DNA of 64,000 nucleotides from Streptomyces capitiformicae (GTDB taxonomy: Bacteria > Actinomycetota > Actinomycetes > Streptomycetales > Streptomycetaceae). The notes under the pieces were generated by a model that saw nothing but the letters and a program-made list of their open reading frames with translations, did not search any database and was not told where the DNA came from. Location of the stretch: assembly GCF_002214185.1 (NCBI RefSeq), contig NZ_CP022161.1, positions 1,921,767 through 1,985,766 of the forward strand, read 5' to 3'. This document shows positions 27,758 to 37,289 of the stretch, piece by piece. How positions within the stretch are numbered: position 1 is the stretch's first letter; every line of letters starts with the position of its first letter. The position numbers were made by a program, and so were the translations under genes.

Positions 27758-28032
27758 GGGGCGGCTTCTTCTGCGTTCGGCGCGCGTGGGATGCGCTCGG
27801 CACCAGGTGGGGGGCAAGAGAAAGACGGGATGACATGGCCGCGAGGGCAAGCCATGGGTACCGCCACACAGGTGAACGGAGCGGCTCCACTCCGGGTCAC
27901 GCCTCATCTTCGTGCTTTTCGGGAAAGCGACCGAATGTCGGCGCGACGGAGTCGCGCGGGTGGCCGTGGAGCCGCGCGGCGGTGCGCTCGGGGGTTGCTC
28001 GGCGGTGTGGGTCCCGGACCACGTCGGCGCAC

Positions 28033-29793
28033 TCACGTGTCCCCCTCCGTGCCTTGTTGTCCGCCACTGCGGCGGACCCGTGCTCGACCGCTCGCGCCGT
28101 CCGCCGCACGCCCCGGCCGCCGCCCGGCGGGTGAGCCGGCGTCGGCGGGACGAGAACGACGGGTCGGGGCCGTGCCGGGTGAACGCCGGGGGGCTCGGGC
28201 ATGGGAGCCCCCTTCTGAGCGTGCCCTGCGTCGGCGTCGGGAGCCGGTGTCGCACGGCCCGTCCGAGAGGCTTTCCGCATCGTCGGACGGAGTGGCAGGG
28301 CTCGTTTCGCCCTCGGTATCCGCGCACCAGGCAGCAGCGTGGCTCGGGTCGCCCTCTACGCGGCTCGAATCGTCCTCGGCGTCGGCGCACCGGACGACGC
28401 GGCTCGTTTCGCTGTCGGCATCGGCGCCCTCGGCTGCCCTCGCCAGGTCGCGTCCCCTGCGTTCCGCGCGCAGACAGCGGCGGATCGATTCCGGGTCGAG
28501 ACCCTCGTTGCAGGCCTGGTGCAGGAGGCGGGCGAAGAGGTAGTCGGGGTCGGCGGCGAGGGCCATGGCCAGGGCTTCGCGGGCCTCCAGTTCGTCGCCG
28601 GAGGACCAGGCGACCCAGCCGACCAGTGTGAGCGGGGCCGCGGCGTGCTCTCCGTAGGGGCCGACGCACCGACGGGACAGAGCGCGCCAGAGACGGAGGG
28701 CCGGCCTGGCTTCCTCACCTTCCATCCACTCGGCGGCGCGATCCCGGGTCGCGCGGTCCTGGAGTCCGAGGATGAGGGTGGCGGCATCGTCGTGCCCGAT
28801 GAGTTCGTCGTCACGAAGGTCCGCGTCGAGTGCGCCGGACACGATCGGGTTGTCCGCGAGACGCTCCATCATGCGCCGGGCCAGCGCAAGCGTCTCCTCG
28901 GCCACCTCCGCACGGCTCTCCGCGTCCAGGATGCGCGGCACGAGGGAGGACTGAGCGATGTCGAGCGCGGCCTCCTGCTGCAGCGCGGCAGCGGTTTCCC
29001 ACGGCATCAGCCGTCCCCGCAGTTCCTTCAGGGTGCCGCGCACCTGAAGGCCCGCGTAGGTCGCGGCGGCGGCCAGCACCGAGGTGCCCGGCAGCCCCAT
29101 CGACTCACCTTCGGGCGAGCAACATCCGTTGCCCGGGCAGCAGTACGACCAGAAGCGGCCGTCGGAGAGGCACAGGGCCTCCACCACCGGAACGTCGAGG
29201 ACGCCGCAGGCCCTGCGCAGGAGCTGTGCGAGTGGTCGCAGGCGTTCCATCACGTCGCGCGCCGACTCACCGTTCGCCGGGTCCTGGCAGAGGAAGGCGA
29301 CCATGCTCTCCGGCTTGGCGCCCCGGCGCTCGCTTCCGGTCACCAGTCCGTGGGCCAGCTGCTGGGCGACGGACGGCCAGTCATCCGTCTGGGCCGGGAT
29401 GCCCAGCCGTGCCCGCCCACCGAACCGTCCGCGCGTGTCGCGGTCGTGCAGCGCGACCAGGACGACGCTGTCCTCGGGGTGATAGCCGAGCAGGTAGGGC
29501 AGGGCGTCGGCCAGTTCGGCCGGCGTGCGGAGCGTGACCTGCTGTTCTCCGCAGGGACCGGCGGCGGCACCGTGTGCCGCGTACACCTTGGACTCATCGA
29601 GTCCCAGGGGCGGGGCATGCGTACCGGACACGGAGTGTCCAGACGGCTGTCCGGACCCGGAGTGTCCCTGCCTTGGACGAGAGTGCCTGTCGCGACTCTC
29701 GTACGCGGGGCTCTCTCCGCGCCCACCGCAGCTGTTCTGCCCGCTGATGTCACCGTTGCCGGAGGTCCCGGCCGCTTCGCTGTGATTCGTCAT
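28033..29793 (-). CDS. DUF4192 domain protein with long disordered tail
   Basis: 586 residues. An N-terminal polar linker (1-85, rich in Ser, Gly and His) precedes the DUF4192 domain (about 85-430). The domain opens with LRTPAELADALPYLLGYHPEDSVV broken across its first helix and contains a cysteine cluster in YCCPGNGCCSPEG. A C-terminal region (about 455-586) is arginine-, serine- and aspartate-rich and looks disordered, with irregular repeats around CADAEDDSS and CADTEGETS. DUF4192 is an actinobacterial family of unknown function. Divergent from recQ. Confidence 0.85.
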   Translation of the reverse strand: MTNHSEAAGTSGNGDISGQNSCGGRGESPAYESRDRHSRPRQGHSGSGQPSGHSVSGTHAPPLGLDESKVYAAHGAAAGPCGEQQVTLRTPAELADALPYLLGYHPEDSVVLVALHDRDTRGRFGGRARLGIPAQTDDWPSVAQQLAHGLVTGSERRGAKPESMVAFLCQDPANGESARDVMERLRPLAQLLRRACGVLDVPVVEALCLSDGRFWSYCCPGNGCCSPEGESMGLPGTSVLAAAATYAGLQVRGTLKELRGRLMPWETAAALQQEAALDIAQSSLVPRILDAESRAEVAEETLALARRMMERLADNPIVSGALDADLRDDELIGHDDAATLILGLQDRATRDRAAEWMEGEEARPALRLWRALSRRCVGPYGEHAAAPLTLVGWVAWSSGDELEAREALAMALAADPDYLFARLLHQACNEGLDPESIRRCLRAERRGRDLARAAEGADADSETSRVVRCADAEDDSSRVEGDPSHAAAWCADTEGETSPATPSDDAESLSDGPCDTGSRRRRRARSEGGSHARAPRRSPGTAPTRRSRPADAGSPAGRRPGRAADGASGRARVRRSGGQQGTEGDT

Positions 29794-29926
29794 GCGGCGA
29801 CCATCTCGCGGATCTTGAAGTTCCGCTTTTGCCTGTGGATAAGTCCGACCATGATCACGTCAGAAGCTGTCCACAGTTCGCCGTGCCCGTTCGCGCGATG
29901 TCCGAGGCATCGGGTTGCATGGGGCC

Positions 29927-32107
29927 ATGAGCGACGAAGACCTGCCCTCCACTGCCCGCCAAGATGTGCGTACGGCCGCCGATGCCGTGCTCGCCCGCCT
30001 CGTCGGCGCACCGGCGGGTGCCGCACGGCTGCGCGAGGACCAGTGGCGCGCCGTCGAGGCGCTGGTCGCCGACAAGCGCAGAGCCCTGGTGGTGCAGCGC
30101 ACGGGCTGGGGCAAGTCGGCGGTGTATTTCGTCGCGACCGCACTGTTGCGCGAGCGGGGCGCCGGCCCCACCGTCATCGTCTCCCCGCTCCTCGCGCTCA
30201 TGCGCAACCAGGTGGAGGCTGCCGCCCGTGCCGGAATCCACGCTCGAACCATCAACTCCTCGAACACGGAGGAGTGGGACACGATTCGCCAAGAGGTCAC
30301 CGCAGGGGCGGTCGACGTGCTCCTCGTAAGCCCTGAGCGGCTCAACAACCCGGACTTCCGCGATCAGGTCCTGCCCGAGCTGGCGGCCGCGACCGGCCTG
30401 CTCGTGGTCGACGAGGCGCACTGCATCTCGGACTGGGGTCATGACTTCCGCCCGGACTACCGAAGGCTGCGCACCATGCTGGCCGACCTCCCGCACGGCG
30501 TCCCCGTGCTGGCCACGACCGCGACGGCCAACGCGCGCGTGACGGCCGACGTGGCCGAGCAACTGGGTACCGGCGGCGGCACCGACGCGCTGGTCCTGCG
30601 CGGCCCGCTGGACCGGGAGAGCCTGAGCCTCGGGGTGCTCGAACTGCCGGACGCCGCCCATCGGATGGCCTGGCTCGCCGACCACCTTCACGAGCTGCAG
30701 GGCTCCGGGATCATCTACACCCTCACGGTGGCCGCCGCCGAGGAGGTCACCACGTTCCTGCGCCAGTGCGGGCACACCGTGACGTCGTACACGGGGAAGA
30801 CGGAGAACGCGGACCGTCAGCAGGCCGAGGAGGATCTGCTGGCCAACCGGGTCAAGGCCCTGGTCGCGACCTCGGCGTTGGGCATGGGCTTCGACAAGCC
30901 CGACCTGGGCTTCGTGGTGCACCTCGGCTCGCCGTCCTCCCCGATCGCCTACTACCAGCAGGTGGGCCGCGCGGGCCGTGGGGTCGAGCACGCCGAAGTG
31001 CTGCTCCTGCCGGGCAAGGAGGACCAAGCGATCTGGGAGTACTTCGCTTCCGTCGCCTTCCCTCCGGAGGAGCAGGTACGCCGCACCCTGGATGTCCTCG
31101 CCCACGCGGAACGGCCGCTGTCGTTGCCCGCCCTCGAGCCGCTGGTGGAGCTGCGCCGGTCCCGGCTGGAGACGATGCTGAAGGTCCTCGACGTGGACGG
31201 CGCCGTGCGGCGCGTCAAGGGAGGCTGGGTATCCACCGGCGTCCCCTGGGCGTACGACACCGAGCGCTACGCCTGGGTAGCCAAGCAGCGCGCGGCCGAG
31301 CAGCAGGCGATGCGTGACTACGTCACGACGACGGGCTGCCGTATGGAGTTCCTGCGGCGGCAGCTGGACGACGAGGAGGCCGCCCCGTGCGGTCGCTGTG
31401 ACACCTGCGCGAAGCCCCGCTTCCCGGACTCCGTCTCCCCGGCGGCGCTGAACGCGGCGCGCGGCGAGCTGGGACGGGCGGGTGTCGAGGTCGAGCCGCG
31501 CAAGATGTGGCCGACAGGGCTGCCGGCGGTCGGCGTCAACCTGAAGGGGCGTATTCCGGCCGGTGAGCAGGCCGCGCCAGGGCGTGCACTGGGCCGCCTC
31601 TCGGACATCGGCTGGGGCAACCGGCTGCGGCCGATGCTCGCGCCCCAGGCCCCCGACGGGCCCGTCCCGGACGATGTGGCGAAGGCAGTTGTCGGCGTGC
31701 TGGCCGACTGGGCGAAGGGCCCGGGAGGCTGGGCCTCCGGGAGCACCGACGCCCAGCCGCGCCCGGTCGGTGTCGTCACCATGGCCTCGCGCTCCCGGCC
31801 GCACCTGATCGGCACCCTCGGCGCGCGGATCGCCGAGATCGGTCGTCTGCCGCTGCTGGGATCCGTGGCGTACACCGGTGCGGTCTCCCAGGTCACCCGC
31901 AGCAACAGCGCACAACGGCTCAAGGCACTGGACGGGGCGCTGACCGTGCCGCCCGAACTGGCCGTGGCGCTCAAGGAGACGGTCGGCCCCGTACTCCTGG
32001 TGGACGACGTGACCGAGACAGGCTGGACGCTCGCGGTCGCCGCGCGCGTGCTCCGGCGTGCGGGGGCGCAGGGGGTGTTGCCGCTGGTTCTCGCCGTGCG
32101 GGCTTGA
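29927..32107 (+). CDS. recQ: RecQ-family DNA helicase fused to a phosphoribosyltransferase-like domain
   Basis: 726 residues. The helicase core has Walker A QRTGWGKS (57-64), DEAH (162-165), TATAN (motif III) and motif [12 protein letters not shown] zinc-binding RecQ-C region is indicated by Cys in TGCRMEFL and CGRCDTC (about 465-490). The last 150 residues are not helicase: they carry [19 protein letters not shown] and the PRPP-loop-like [15 protein letters not shown], as in type I phosphoribosyltransferases of the ComF kind. The protein probably unwinds DNA 3' to 5' in repair; the fused domain may sense or process a nucleotide. Start ATG 29927 is preceded by a poor ribosome binding site. 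Confidence 0.9.
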   Translation: MSDEDLPSTARQDVRTAADAVLARLVGAPAGAARLREDQWRAVEALVADKRRALVVQRTGWGKSAVYFVATALLRERGAGPTVIVSPLLALMRNQVEAAARAGIHARTINSSNTEEWDTIRQEVTAGAVDVLLVSPERLNNPDFRDQVLPELAAATGLLVVDEAHCISDWGHDFRPDYRRLRTMLADLPHGVPVLATTATANARVTADVAEQLGTGGGTDALVLRGPLDRESLSLGVLELPDAAHRMAWLADHLHELQGSGIIYTLTVAAAEEVTTFLRQCGHTVTSYTGKTENADRQQAEEDLLANRVKALVATSALGMGFDKPDLGFVVHLGSPSSPIAYYQQVGRAGRGVEHAEVLLLPGKEDQAIWEYFASVAFPPEEQVRRTLDVLAHAERPLSLPALEPLVELRRSRLETMLKVLDVDGAVRRVKGGWVSTGVPWAYDTERYAWVAKQRAAEQQAMRDYVTTTGCRMEFLRRQLDDEEAAPCGRCDTCAKPRFPDSVSPAALNAARGELGRAGVEVEPRKMWPTGLPAVGVNLKGRIPAGEQAAPGRALGRLSDIGWGNRLRPMLAPQAPDGPVPDDVAKAVVGVLADWAKGPGGWASGSTDAQPRPVGVVTMASRSRPHLIGTLGARIAEIGRLPLLGSVAYTGAVSQVTRSNSAQRLKALDGALTVPPELAVALKETVGPVLLVDDVTETGWTLAVAARVLRRAGAQGVLPLVLAVRA

Positions 32108-32363
32108 ACGAGGCGTACGCCGAAGTGGGCCCCTGCCGCTCGATCGTTGCCGTCGAGCCCTATGAGCAGGGATATAAGCGGTGGATCACCACAAAACCGC
32201 CAGTGGCCCCAATTGCTCGTTGCCGCAACCAAGTTCGGCAGGAAGAATTGAAGTCCGCTCCCCGCACGGCTCACCCGTGAATCGGTAGGGCTTCTGCTGC
32301 GGCGTGCGCTCCCCCAAGTCCGACCCCCGCCCGCAGTGTGGGCGCGTAGCCGAAGGGAGGATC

Positions 32364-32990
32364 GTGACCTTCGGATTCGCTCCGTCCTCGGCGGCCTCCA
32401 TGTCGACGTCTGCCGACCTGTCCGCCGCTTCCGCCAACCGGTTGCTCGAGCCCGCGGAATGGGCCGCCGCCGGGATTCCGCTGCTGCGCAATCCCCGGGA
32501 GGTCGTCAGCGGGCTGCACGCACGGCACCAGCCCCGGCCCGCGACCGCGGTCATCGCCGTTCTGGACCCGGACGAACGGCTGAGGGCGAGTGCCTCGTTC
32601 ACCCGGCGCACGGCCCCGGCCGACGGGTGGATGTTCCGCAACGCCCTGCTGGCCCAGTTGCGCCGGGTCATCCCCCACGACCTGCGCCGCCGCACCCCGG
32701 TACGTACGGCCGTGCTGCTCTACTGCCGTGAGGGCGACGCGCGTTGGACGGAGGAGGACGGAGCGTGGATGTGGGGCCTGCGGGACGCCTGCACCCTGCA
32801 CGGACTGCGCTGCGGGGCGTACATCACCCTGACGCGTGACGGCTGGCAGGTCCTCGGCGAGGGCCGCGGCGGACGCCGCCCCCACGCCGACTCACCCGCC
32901 GAACCGTTCGCCACGGCGGTGGCACCGCCGCCGATACCACGCACCGGCGGCGCCGCGTCCGATGTACTCCGGCGGGTGGCGGCGCGCTGA
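32364..32990 (+). CDS. Conserved Streptomyces protein of unknown function downstream of recQ
   Basis: 208 residues, soluble, no signal peptide or membrane helix. The central part (about 30-170) has a regular alpha/beta pattern with TAVIAVLDPDERLRASASF, TAVLLYCREGDARWTEED and LHGLRCGAYITLTRDGWQVL. The C-terminal 40 residues are proline-rich and variable. The GTG start has GGGAGG nearby, so it is well supported as a gene. I do not recognise the family. It lies 256 bases after recQ on the same strand, so it may be its own unit. Confidence 0.75.
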   Translation: MTFGFAPSSAASMSTSADLSAASANRLLEPAEWAAAGIPLLRNPREVVSGLHARHQPRPATAVIAVLDPDERLRASASFTRRTAPADGWMFRNALLAQLRRVIPHDLRRRTPVRTAVLLYCREGDARWTEEDGAWMWGLRDACTLHGLRCGAYITLTRDGWQVLGEGRGGRRPHADSPAEPFATAVAPPPIPRTGGAASDVLRRVAAR

Positions 32991-33405
32991 GCGGCACAAC
33001 CGCGCTGCCGGGAGCGGTGGCGGCAGGACCCTGACCCTGCCCGCTCCAGGCCCACGGCACACCCAGGCCCAGACCTCGAAGCCCCGCCTCCCCAGGGCGC
33101 CTGCGCCGCCACAAGCCGACGCCGCACAACGGCGGGACCGCTCCAACACCACCCACCAAGCCGTGCCGCACCGCGCAGCCGCCGTCACAGACCGCGCCAC
33201 ACGCGCCTCAACCAGCCATGCTCCCCACTCCTCGCCGCCCCGGGCACTCCCGCGGAAAAGACCCCGGGCACGCCGAAACACCCCGCAGGCACGCCGAAGC
33301 GCCCCGTCGCGGGGTGTGGCCGAAATGGCGCCCTGATCGTCATCCGGGCACGCGCGGCTGCCCGGTGAGCCCTGGCGGGCCGACCGGGAGGAGGTCCGCA
33401 GTCGC
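32991..33405. other. 415-base region without a supported gene
   Basis: Proline/arginine-rich or alanine-rich readings on both strands have no ribosome binding site or coherent fold. The only structured element is a small hairpin CCGGGCA-N8-TGCCCGG at 33344-33365, a weak terminator candidate for the minus-strand gene that ends at 33406. Confidence 0.6.
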
Positions 33406-34017
33406 TCAGACTCCTGCGCCCAGCACGGAGTTGATCGTCTCCGGGTCGCCGCAGACGATCAGCAGGGCGTGAGCCCGGCCGAGTGCCTGCGGCAGCGCCT
33501 GCGCGGTGACGGAGTCGGAGTCGGTGCCGCCGTTGACGGCGACCACGACGACGGGACGCGGTGCGGCCCGACCGACGGCGGAGGCATCGGCGTAGAAGAC
33601 GTCGTCGCCGGCGTCGTGCTGCGCCCAGTAGGCGGCTTCGCCGAAGGACAGCTCGTGGGCGGCCCACGGATGCGACTCGCCGGTGGTGATCACCAGCACG
33701 TCGCCGGGGGCACGCCCCGACTCCAGCAGCAGGTCGACGGCTTCCTCGGCGGCATCCAGCGCCCCCTCGGCCGAGGCCGGGATCAGCTGGATCTGCGGAG
33801 TGGCGGCCGGAGCGGACGGCCCGGGCTTGGCCGCTGTGTGCGACGCGCGCTGGGCCGGCACCGGCCGGGCAGGACCCGGGCGGCCGGGACGCGGCGGAGC
33901 CGCGGGACGGGGACCGGGTACGGGACGGGGGGTCGGCGCGACGCGGCCGCTGGCCGGAGTGGCACGCGGACCCTGGGCACTCTCGTGAATCTGAGGCTCC
34001 TCGGGAATGAGAGGCAT
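33406..34017 (-). CDS. Conserved protein resembling the tail of SF1 helicases, rnhB partner
   Basis: About 203 residues if the ATG at 34015-34017 (MPLIPEEPQIHE) is used; an ATG 17 codons upstream is possible. Residues about 20-80 are a proline/arginine-rich linker. The folded part (about 85-203) contains DVLVITTGESHPWAAHELSF, VVVVAVNGGTDSD and the ending ALPQALGRAHALLIVCGDPE. That last stretch recalls motif VI and the following strand of UvrD-type helicases (TRAR...LVVVGD). No ATPase Walker motifs remain, so it is not an active helicase. It follows rnhB by 68 bases on the same strand, suggesting an operon; the function is unknown. Confidence 0.75.
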   Translation of the reverse strand: MPLIPEEPQIHESAQGPRATPASGRVAPTPRPVPGPRPAAPPRPGRPGPARPVPAQRASHTAAKPGPSAPAATPQIQLIPASAEGALDAAEEAVDLLLESGRAPGDVLVITTGESHPWAAHELSFGEAAYWAQHDAGDDVFYADASAVGRAAPRPVVVVAVNGGTDSDSVTAQALPQALGRAHALLIVCGDPETINSVLGAGV

Positions 34018-34085
34018 GAGCTGATGTTTATCAAACGCCGGTGCGACTCGCGTCGGCGGGTGGCACATGAGCGCGAACGAATCCG

Positions 34086-34787
34086 TCAGAAATCGAAGCC
34101 CAGCTGACCCTCGATCTCCGGAACGCTTCCGTCCGCCCAGTTGCGGACCTTCTTGAGGTGCCGCCACTGGGGCAGCGCATCAAGATACGCCCACGACAAC
34201 CGGTGGTACGGGGTCGGACCCCGCTCCGCCAGCGCGGCCTTGTGCACGGGCGACGGATACCCGGCGTTGGCCGCAAAACCGAAGTCTGCATGGTCGATAC
34301 CCAGTTCGGCCATCATTTTGTCGCGCTGAACCTTGGCGATCACCGAAGCCGCCGCGACGGCGACGCAGGACTGGTCGCCCTTGATCACCGTACGGACCCG
34401 CCAGGGCGCTCCGACATAGTCGTGCTTGCCGTCCAGGATGACCGCCTCGGGCCGCACCGGAAGCGCCTCCAGGGCCCGTACGGCGGCGAGCCGCAGCGCG
34501 GCCGTCATACCCAGGTCGTCGATCTCCTCCGGAGAGGCGTGACCGAGGGCGTACGAGGTCACCCACTTGAGCAGTTCCTCGGCGAGCGACTCGCGCCGCT
34601 TGACCGTCAGGAGCTTGGAGTCGGTGAGGCCCTCGGGCGGTCGGCGCAGTCCGGTGACCGCCGCGCAGACGGTGACGGGGCCGGCCCAGGCGCCTCGCCC
34701 CACCTCGTCGACACCGGCAATGACCTTCGCTCCGGTCGTGGCGCGCAGGGAGCGCTCGACGGTGTGAGTAGGTGGTTCGTACGGCAT
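34086..34787 (-). CDS. rnhB: Ribonuclease HII
   Basis: 233 residues. The RNase HII active site is clear: Asp27 and Glu28 in GVDEVGRG, a further Asp in [12 protein letters not shown], and the late Asp of the RDKMM helix. The family motif [11 protein letters not shown] is also present. The enzyme removes RNA from RNA-DNA hybrids, including single misincorporated ribonucleotides. It is the first gene of a short minus-strand unit with the helicase-tail-like protein. Confidence 0.95.
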   Translation of the reverse strand: MPYEPPTHTVERSLRATTGAKVIAGVDEVGRGAWAGPVTVCAAVTGLRRPPEGLTDSKLLTVKRRESLAEELLKWVTSYALGHASPEEIDDLGMTAALRLAAVRALEALPVRPEAVILDGKHDYVGAPWRVRTVIKGDQSCVAVAAASVIAKVQRDKMMAELGIDHADFGFAANAGYPSPVHKAALAERGPTPYHRLSWAYLDALPQWRHLKKVRNWADGSVPEIEGQLGFDF

Positions 34788-34869
34788 GGCGCCCTTAGCC
34801 TACGCCGCCGATGTCCCCCTGCGACACCCAGGTTTCCCGGAGCAACCTCAGCCCCATCGCGGAACCGGG

Positions 34870-35493
34870 TCAGGCGCCGTGCGGGCGCAGCAGCGGCACC
34901 ATCAACTGGTCGATCATCTCCGCCATGTCCCCCTCGCTCCATTCGCTTCCGCACATCTTCGAGCGGTACATCATCATGGCTGGAATCGCATCGAAAACAT
35001 AGCCGTTGGCCGCGTCGGGTCGTACCTCACCTCGCCGAATTCCCCGCTCCACGATCTCCCGCAGCAGCTTCACCGTCGGCTCCACGACCCCCCCGATGAT
35101 CAGGCCATGGAAGCGCTCGGCTTGGATGGTGTCGCATTCGTGAATGACTGAGCGCAGCGCGAACCCGGGACGCGAGAACATGGCCTCGCGTGCCTGCCGA
35201 CACAGCTCCAGCAGATCCTCGCGCACGCTTCCCAGGTCGGGTGCGGCGTCGAAACGCGGAAGTCCGGCCTGGAGCGCGTCCGCGACGAGGTCCTCCTTGG
35301 ACGGCCAGCGGCGGTAGACCGCGGCCTTGCCCGTCTGGGCGCCGGCAGCGACGCCCTCCATGGTGAGGCCGTTCCAGCCGACCGTACTGAGCTGCTCCAG
35401 CGCGGCGTCGAGGATCGCACGCTCGAGCACGGCGCCGCGCCGGCGCGGGGAGGCCGTCTGGGCAGGAGCGGCCGTCCAGCGCGAAGTGACCAT
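34870..35493 (-). CDS. TetR-family repressor of the adjacent exporter
   Basis: 207 residues. The N-terminal helix-turn-helix domain (about 22-70) has RAILDAALEQLSTVGWNGLT and KAAVYRRWPSKEDLVADAL. The C-terminal ligand domain is of the TetR_C_16 type (LIDQLMVPLLRPHG end). It is divergently arranged with a DHA2 multidrug exporter, and the intergenic region has two matching palindromes. The simplest reading is a repressor of the exporter and of itself, released by a drug-like ligand. Confidence 0.92.
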   Translation of the reverse strand: MVTSRWTAAPAQTASPRRRGAVLERAILDAALEQLSTVGWNGLTMEGVAAGAQTGKAAVYRRWPSKEDLVADALQAGLPRFDAAPDLGSVREDLLELCRQAREAMFSRPGFALRSVIHECDTIQAERFHGLIIGGVVEPTVKLLREIVERGIRRGEVRPDAANGYVFDAIPAMMMYRSKMCGSEWSEGDMAEMIDQLMVPLLRPHGA

Positions 35494-35579
35494 CTGTGCG
35501 TCTCCGTTGAGCCTGAGGGGGTGGGTTCGTGGGACGAGCGGACGAGCGGACGAGCGAGGCGTCCCCGGCGGCGACTTCG

Positions 35580-35597
35580 GTGAACGCTTGCGTTCAC
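35580..35597. promoter_or_regulatory. TetR operator palindrome, copy 1
   Basis: GTGAACGCTTGCGTTCAC, an inverted repeat with eight-base arms GTGAACGC/GCGTTCAC around a TT-containing centre. It lies between the divergent TetR and exporter genes and shares its arms with the second copy 47 bases away. Assignment to the TetR protein is by position. Confidence 0.75.
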
Positions 35598-35626
35598 TAA
35601 GGGGGACTCACTACCGTGGACGCGTC

Positions 35627-35646
35627 AGTGAACGCGAGCGTTCACT
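35627..35646. promoter_or_regulatory. TetR operator palindrome, copy 2
   Basis: AGTGAACGCGAGCGTTCACT, ten-base near-perfect arms, 24 bases upstream of the exporter GTG start. It would overlap the exporter promoter or leader. Confidence 0.78.
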
Positions 35647-35669
35647 AAGGCACTTGTGGGGGACCCATA

Positions 35670-37220
35670 GTGACGACCTCTCCGTTGATTCAGGATCAGA
35701 AGCCGGGAGCAGCCCGCCGGGAGGGGCACCCCGGCATCGCACTCACCGTCATCGCGGCCTGCCAACTCATGGTGGTACTCGACGCGACGATTGTGAACAT
35801 CGCACTCCCGCACATTCAAGACGCGCTCAAGTTCAGCACCACCGACCTGACATGGGTGGTCAGTGCCTACACGCTGACCTTCGGCGGTCTGCTGCTGCTC
35901 GGCGGCCGGGCCGGTGACGTCCTCGGCCGCCGCCGCGTGTTCATGACCGGAATTCTTCTCTTCACGCTCGCCTCGCTGCTCGGTGGATTCGCCCAGGAGC
36001 CGTGGCAGCTGCTGGCGGCGCGTGCCCTTCAGGGCATCGGAGGCGCGATAGCGTCCCCTACCTCGCTGGCTCTGATCACCACGACGTTTCCCGAAGGCCC
36101 GGAGCGCAACCGGGCCTTCGGCGTCTTCGCCGCCGTCTCCGCCGGTGGCGGTGCCATCGGTCTGCTCGCCGGCGGCATGCTCACCGAGTGGCTCGACTGG
36201 CGGTGGGTGCTCTTCGTCAATGTACCCATCGGGGTGCTGATCGCCGTGCTCACGCCGATGTACATCAGCGAGTCGGAGCGGCACCCTGGGCGGTTCGACA
36301 TCGCGGGCGCGCTGACCTCGACTGCCGGTATGGCCACGCTCGTCTACGGCTTCATCCGCGCGGCGGAGGACGGCTGGCGGGACGGCCTGACCATCGGTTC
36401 CTTCGGGGCCGCGGCGGTGCTGCTGCTGGCCTTCGGCTTCATCGAGACCCGGGCCAAGGAGCCGATCACCCCGCTGAGGATGTTCGCCGACCGGAACCGC
36501 TCGGGCACGTACGTGATCATGCTGAGCCTGGCCGCGGCGATGTTCGGCATGTTCTTCTTCATCGTGCTGTTCGTACAGAACGTGCTGCAGTACACGCCGA
36601 TCGAGGCCGGTCTGGCCTTCCTTCCGGTGACCGTCGCGATCGTCACGGGCGCGGGGCTGTCGCAGCGGTTCCTGCCGGTGCTCGGGCCCAAACCGTTCAT
36701 GGTGGTCGGTTCGACGGTCGTCGCGCTCGGCCTCGCCTGGCAGACCTTCATCAGCCCCGACAGCTCGTACGTCGGCGGGGTGCTCGGCCCCATGCTGGTG
36801 TTCGGTTTCGGCATGGGACTGAACTTCGTGACCCTCACCCTGACCGCCGTCTCCGGGGTCGCCCCGCACGAAGCGGGCGCGGCGTCCGGCCTGCTCAACG
36901 CCACGCAGCAGGTGGGCGGTTCACTCGGTCTGTCCATCCTCACCACGGTCTTCGGCTCGGCCAGCCGTGACGAGGGGGAGAAGCAGGTGCAGCTCTTCAT
37001 GGCGGAGGGCACGGCGGAACAGAAGGCCGAGTTCGCCAGGACCCAGCAACTGCCCGCTCCCTGGAGTCACGAAGTACTCGCCCAGGGCATCTCAACGGCG
37101 TTCGTCCCCGCCGTCGCGATGGCCGTGCTCGCTCTGGTCACCGCCGCGTTGGTGATCAGGGTCCGCAAGAGCGACCTGGACGCCCTGGCCGGCACGGCAG
37201 GACCCGCCGCCGGAGGCTGA
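35670..37220 (+). CDS. DHA2-family (14-helix) MFS drug exporter
   Basis: 516-residue integral membrane antiporter of the EmrB/QacA type. Features seen: VLDATIVNIALPHIQ in helix 1 (motif D1), GGRAGDVLGRRRVF (motif A) after helix 2, ARALQGIGGAIASPTS (motif B) and GPRxGG-like AVSAGGGAIGLLAGG (motif C), the marker of exporters. About 14 helices are predicted by hydrophobicity. The GTG start at 35670 has GGGGGA upstream. Probably expels a hydrophobic drug with proton exchange under TetR control. Confidence 0.94.
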   Translation: MTTSPLIQDQKPGAARREGHPGIALTVIAACQLMVVLDATIVNIALPHIQDALKFSTTDLTWVVSAYTLTFGGLLLLGGRAGDVLGRRRVFMTGILLFTLASLLGGFAQEPWQLLAARALQGIGGAIASPTSLALITTTFPEGPERNRAFGVFAAVSAGGGAIGLLAGGMLTEWLDWRWVLFVNVPIGVLIAVLTPMYISESERHPGRFDIAGALTSTAGMATLVYGFIRAAEDGWRDGLTIGSFGAAAVLLLAFGFIETRAKEPITPLRMFADRNRSGTYVIMLSLAAAMFGMFFFIVLFVQNVLQYTPIEAGLAFLPVTVAIVTGAGLSQRFLPVLGPKPFMVVGSTVVALGLAWQTFISPDSSYVGGVLGPMLVFGFGMGLNFVTLTLTAVSGVAPHEAGAASGLLNATQQVGGSLGLSILTTVFGSASRDEGEKQVQLFMAEGTAEQKAEFARTQQLPAPWSHEVLAQGISTAFVPAVAMAVLALVTAALVIRVRKSDLDALAGTAGPAAGG

Positions 37221-37226
37221 CAGGCA

Positions 37227-37287
37227 CCGCCCACGGCCGAACCACGCCCGGAGACCGACAGCGAGGGCGTGGTCCGGTCGTGGCGGG
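37227..37287. terminator. Bidirectional terminator between exporter and DUF4173 gene
   Basis: Long imperfect hairpin whose best part is ACCACGCCC (37241-37249) against GGGCGTGGT (37265-37273); outer arms continue with CCGCCCACGGCCG against CCGGTCGTGGCGG. It fills the gap between two convergent genes. Confidence 0.82.
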
Positions 37288-37289
37288 CC

